Assembly: GCF_023330685.1 (NCBI RefSeq) | Contig: NZ_CP097128.1 | Span: forward strand, 2,914,001-2,978,000 | Source of the DNA: Conexibacter sp. DBS9H8 | GTDB taxonomy: Bacteria > Actinomycetota > Thermoleophilia > Solirubrobacterales > Solirubrobacteraceae | Length of the DNA stretch: 64,000 nucleotides | Reading direction: 5' to 3' | Shown here: positions 62,346 to 64,000 of the stretch, piece by piece | Position numbering within the stretch: the stretch's first letter is position 1 | Layout of the letters: every line of letters begins with the position of its first letter | Program-made: the position numbers and the translations under genes | The notes under the pieces: model-generated | Database searches by the model: none | What the model was told of the DNA's origin: nothing | The model's input: the letters and a program-made list of their open reading frames with translations, nothing else

Positions 62346-63611
62346 CTACGCCGCTTGGACGCTCGGCGTCTCCCCGGCGAGCCGGTCCTCGAGCGTCCGC
62401 ACGTCCCGTTCGACGCTGACGCTGAGACCGAGGTCGCGGAGGACGTCGGACATCTGACGCGCGAACCCCTTCTCGCTCGCGGCGACCGTCGCGGCCGCCC
62501 CGGTCTGCGGCCACGGTTCCTCCAGGGCGACGACGGCGAGAGCACGGGCGCGGCAGCGCTCGCCGACGTAGGCGCTCGGGCGTGTCCCGAGCGGCGGTAC
62601 GGTGCCCGTGGAGAGCACGAGCACGCCGGCGCTACGCGGAATCTGGTCGCCGTGGGCGTCCATCACGGCGGGCAGGGCGGCAGCGGGCACGGCAAGACAG
62701 ATGAGGTCGTGGCCGTAGAGGTCGACCTTCTGGGCGGCGACGACGTTGACCCGGTCGGGGAGCACAGCGCCCGCCAACCGCTCGGCGTTGACGCGACTGT
62801 CCGCGAGGCGCTTGGCCTGCTCGGCGGTGCGGCAGCCGAGGTCCACGTCATAACCGGCCTCGGCGAGGGCGATCGCGAGCGCGGTGCCGGCCCGTCCGGC
62901 GCCGATCACGCAGGCGCGGCGGATCGGTGCGAGGCCCCCGAGCCACTCCCACTGCAGCGCGACGCAGGGCCAGATCCGGTTGGTGACCGCGGCGGCAAGC
63001 TGCGGTGAGGCGTGCGCAACGGTCGGGAAGTGCAGCGGTCGTCCGGCCCGCACGCGCACCTTGTGTGGCCGGATCCGCCAGCCACGGCGGATCGCCTCGG
63101 TCCCGGTCACCGCGATCGGGATCACCGGGACGCCGGTCTCAAGCGCGAGCCGGCCGACCCCCCGCTTGGGCTTGCCGAGGGTCCCCGGCCGGATCCGGGT
63201 GCCCTCGGGGAAGATGAGGACGATCTCCCCGCGGGCGAGGATCGCCTTGGCGGTCGCGATCGTCTCCTCATCCCCGCGGCCGCGGTCAACCGGAAAGGCG
63301 CCGAGGGAGTTGAGGATCCACGCCTGCCACCGGCGCCGGAACAGTTCCTTCTTGGCGACGAAGTAGAGCGGGCGCCGAGCGCACGCGCCGATCACGAACG
63401 GGTCGAGGAAGCTGCGGTGGTTGGAGGCGATGATCGCCGCCCCCGTCCGCGGAATGTGGTCGCGTCCGACCCGGTCGAGCCGGAAGTACACCGCGAAGAA
63501 CGGGACGAGCACGAGCCGGACGATCCGATAGACGAGCCGGTTGACGCCCTGCTCCCGGGCGCGGGCATGAAGGGCCGCGTGGCCCCGGTCCTCGAGGTCG
63601 AAATCGTCCAT
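62346..63611 (-). CDS. PlsC acyltransferase fused to an N-terminal-only glycerol-3-phosphate dehydrogenase
   Basis: 421 residues. Residues 1-215 are a 1-acyl-glycerol-3-phosphate acyltransferase: IIASNHRSFLDPFVIG is the H-x4-D motif and LIFPEGTRIRPG the substrate loop. Residues about 230-410 match the GpsA NAD domain: ACVIGAGRAGTALAIALAEA and LICLAVPAAALPAV. The protein stops where the catalytic helical domain (with the conserved Lys) should begin, and the sigma gene starts 34 bases beyond, so there is no room for it. It links two early steps of phospholipid synthesis, but the reductase half is probably not catalytic by itself. Confidence 0.85.
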   Translation of the reverse strand: MDDFDLEDRGHAALHARAREQGVNRLVYRIVRLVLVPFFAVYFRLDRVGRDHIPRTGAAIIASNHRSFLDPFVIGACARRPLYFVAKKELFRRRWQAWILNSLGAFPVDRGRGDEETIATAKAILARGEIVLIFPEGTRIRPGTLGKPKRGVGRLALETGVPVIPIAVTGTEAIRRGWRIRPHKVRVRAGRPLHFPTVAHASPQLAAAVTNRIWPCVALQWEWLGGLAPIRRACVIGAGRAGTALAIALAEAGYDVDLGCRTAEQAKRLADSRVNAERLAGAVLPDRVNVVAAQKVDLYGHDLICLAVPAAALPAVMDAHGDQIPRSAGVLVLSTGTVPPLGTRPSAYVGERCRARALAVVALEEPWPQTGAAATVAASEKGFARQMSDVLRDLGLSVSVERDVRTLEDRLAGETPSVQAA

Positions 63612-63642
63612 GCCTGTGTGTACCCGCTGGTGTGAGGGCCGT

Positions 63643-63648
63643 TACAGT
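63643..63648 (+). promoter_or_regulatory. -10 hexamer TACAGT, predicted leaderless start of the last gene
   Basis: It stands 7 nt before the TTG at 63656. Confidence 0.45.
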
Positions 63649-63655
63649 GTGACCC

Positions 63656-64000
63656 TTGAGCCAAGCCCGGATCCTTCGTGGCGCCGCAAGTGGCGTTCTC
63701 GCCGCCGCCGTCTGGGCGGTCCAACAGCCCGTCGACAAGCGCATCTTCGGGTGTCGCTTCGACGACGTCGAGATGCTCGGCCGAGCGGTCACCCGGGAGG
63801 AGGACTACTACGGTCCCGGGCTGGCGATCCACCTGCTCAACGGGGCGCTGTTCGGCGGCGCCTACGCGCTCGTCGCGCCCTCCCTGCCCGGCCCCGACAC
63901 GCTCAAGGGCCCACTCGCCGCCGTGGCCGAGAACACGCTCCTGTGGCCGCTCGTCACCCTGATCGACCGCTTCCACCCGGCGCGGGAGCGACTTGAGCCG
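63656..64000 (+). CDS. 5' part of a hypothetical membrane protein
   Basis: A TTG-initiated frame runs to the window edge, 115 codons without a stop: MSQARILRGAASGVLAAAVW, then ...QQPVDKRIFGCRFDDVEML and IHLLNGALFGGAYALVAPSL. Hydrophobic stretches at the start and near residue 65 suggest membrane association. The frame is chosen because TACAGT is 7 nt before TTG and because the other two frames read as Arg/Pro-rich noise. Family not recognised. Confidence 0.6.
   Translation, partial: MSQARILRGAASGVLAAAVWAVQQPVDKRIFGCRFDDVEMLGRAVTREEDYYGPGLAIHLLNGALFGGAYALVAPSLPGPDTLKGPLAAVAENTLLWPLVTLIDRFHPARERLEP

Noticed and set aside
1..64000. tRNA, rRNA, CRISPR, transposase or integrase
   Set aside because: I looked on both strands for cloverleaf-like arms, repeat-spacer units and transposase motifs and saw none. 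A dedicated search would be needed to exclude small RNAs.

Overview
This is a GC-rich actinobacterial chromosome segment with 57 supported protein genes, two of them cut by the window edges. I see no tRNA, rRNA, CRISPR array, insertion sequence or integrase. The combination of a lysA-hom / thrC-thrB block, a MarP-type CvpA-protease, AddAB-type helicase-nucleases, a giant NAD-glutamate dehydrogenase, PspA, a cell-wall-binding-repeat lipoprotein and pervasive GTG/TTG starts fits Actinomycetota, probably a deep-branching class such as Thermoleophilia (Solirubrobacterales-like). The class is inference from gene content; no marker gene was compared.

Layout. 1-8.1 kb: the end of a possible DNA-binding protein, a CcdA/DsbD-like membrane protein, two hypothetical proteins, then an adjacent addB-addA pair for recombinational repair. 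8.1-18.4 kb: a multi-pass membrane protein, an M20 dipeptidase, topoisomerase III, a MarP-like periplasmic protease divergent from a penicillin-binding transpeptidase, a secreted protein, a lipoprotein and a small zinc-ribbon protein. 18.5-19.9 kb: a zinc-ribbon/FHA protein followed by a ParA-type ATPase. 20-29.4 kb: the aspartate-family amino-acid genes lysA-hom and thrC-thrB, split by an oppositely oriented 4.9 kb NAD-glutamate dehydrogenase gene.

30-49 kb and 51.5-55 kb: a surface-glycan region. It holds one flippase, five glycosyltransferase genes (one fused to a methyltransferase), a hexapeptide acyltransferase, a UDP-galactopyranose-mutase-like flavoprotein, an APS kinase, two sulfatase-superfamily enzymes with Thr at the nucleophile position, a Sfp-type phosphopantetheinyl transferase, an MFS transporter, and four paralogous CmoB-like methyltransferases plus one unrelated one. 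A nucleotide-sugar dehydrogenase and an epimerase follow behind a cell-wall-binding lipoprotein. Together they could make, decorate (methyl, acyl, possibly sulfate or phosphoglycerol groups) and export a cell-surface polymer. 49-51.5 kb: a zinc-finger anti-sigma-like protein, PspA and a hotdog thioesterase, an envelope-stress and lipid group. 55-64 kb: a 3-hydroxyacyl-CoA dehydrogenase, a CNNM/CBS transporter-like protein, pterin carbinolamine dehydratase, a cobalamin-binding-like protein, another glycosyltransferase, a rhomboid protease, an ECF sigma factor with a one-TM partner, and a PlsC acyltransferase fused to a truncated glycerol-3-phosphate dehydrogenase.

Two properties stand out at window scale. 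First, 17 genes carry a TANNNT hexamer 7-10 nt before the start codon with no Shine-Dalgarno sequence, which predicts leaderless mRNAs. Second, from 30 to 51 kb the genes alternate strands, with divergent start codons mostly only 19-60 bp apart and convergent coding ends that often overlap by 14-77 bp. The best candidates for new biology are the four-fold methyltransferase expansion in the glycan region, the PlsC-GpsA fusion lacking its catalytic domain, and the glutamate dehydrogenase lodged inside the threonine/lysine gene block.
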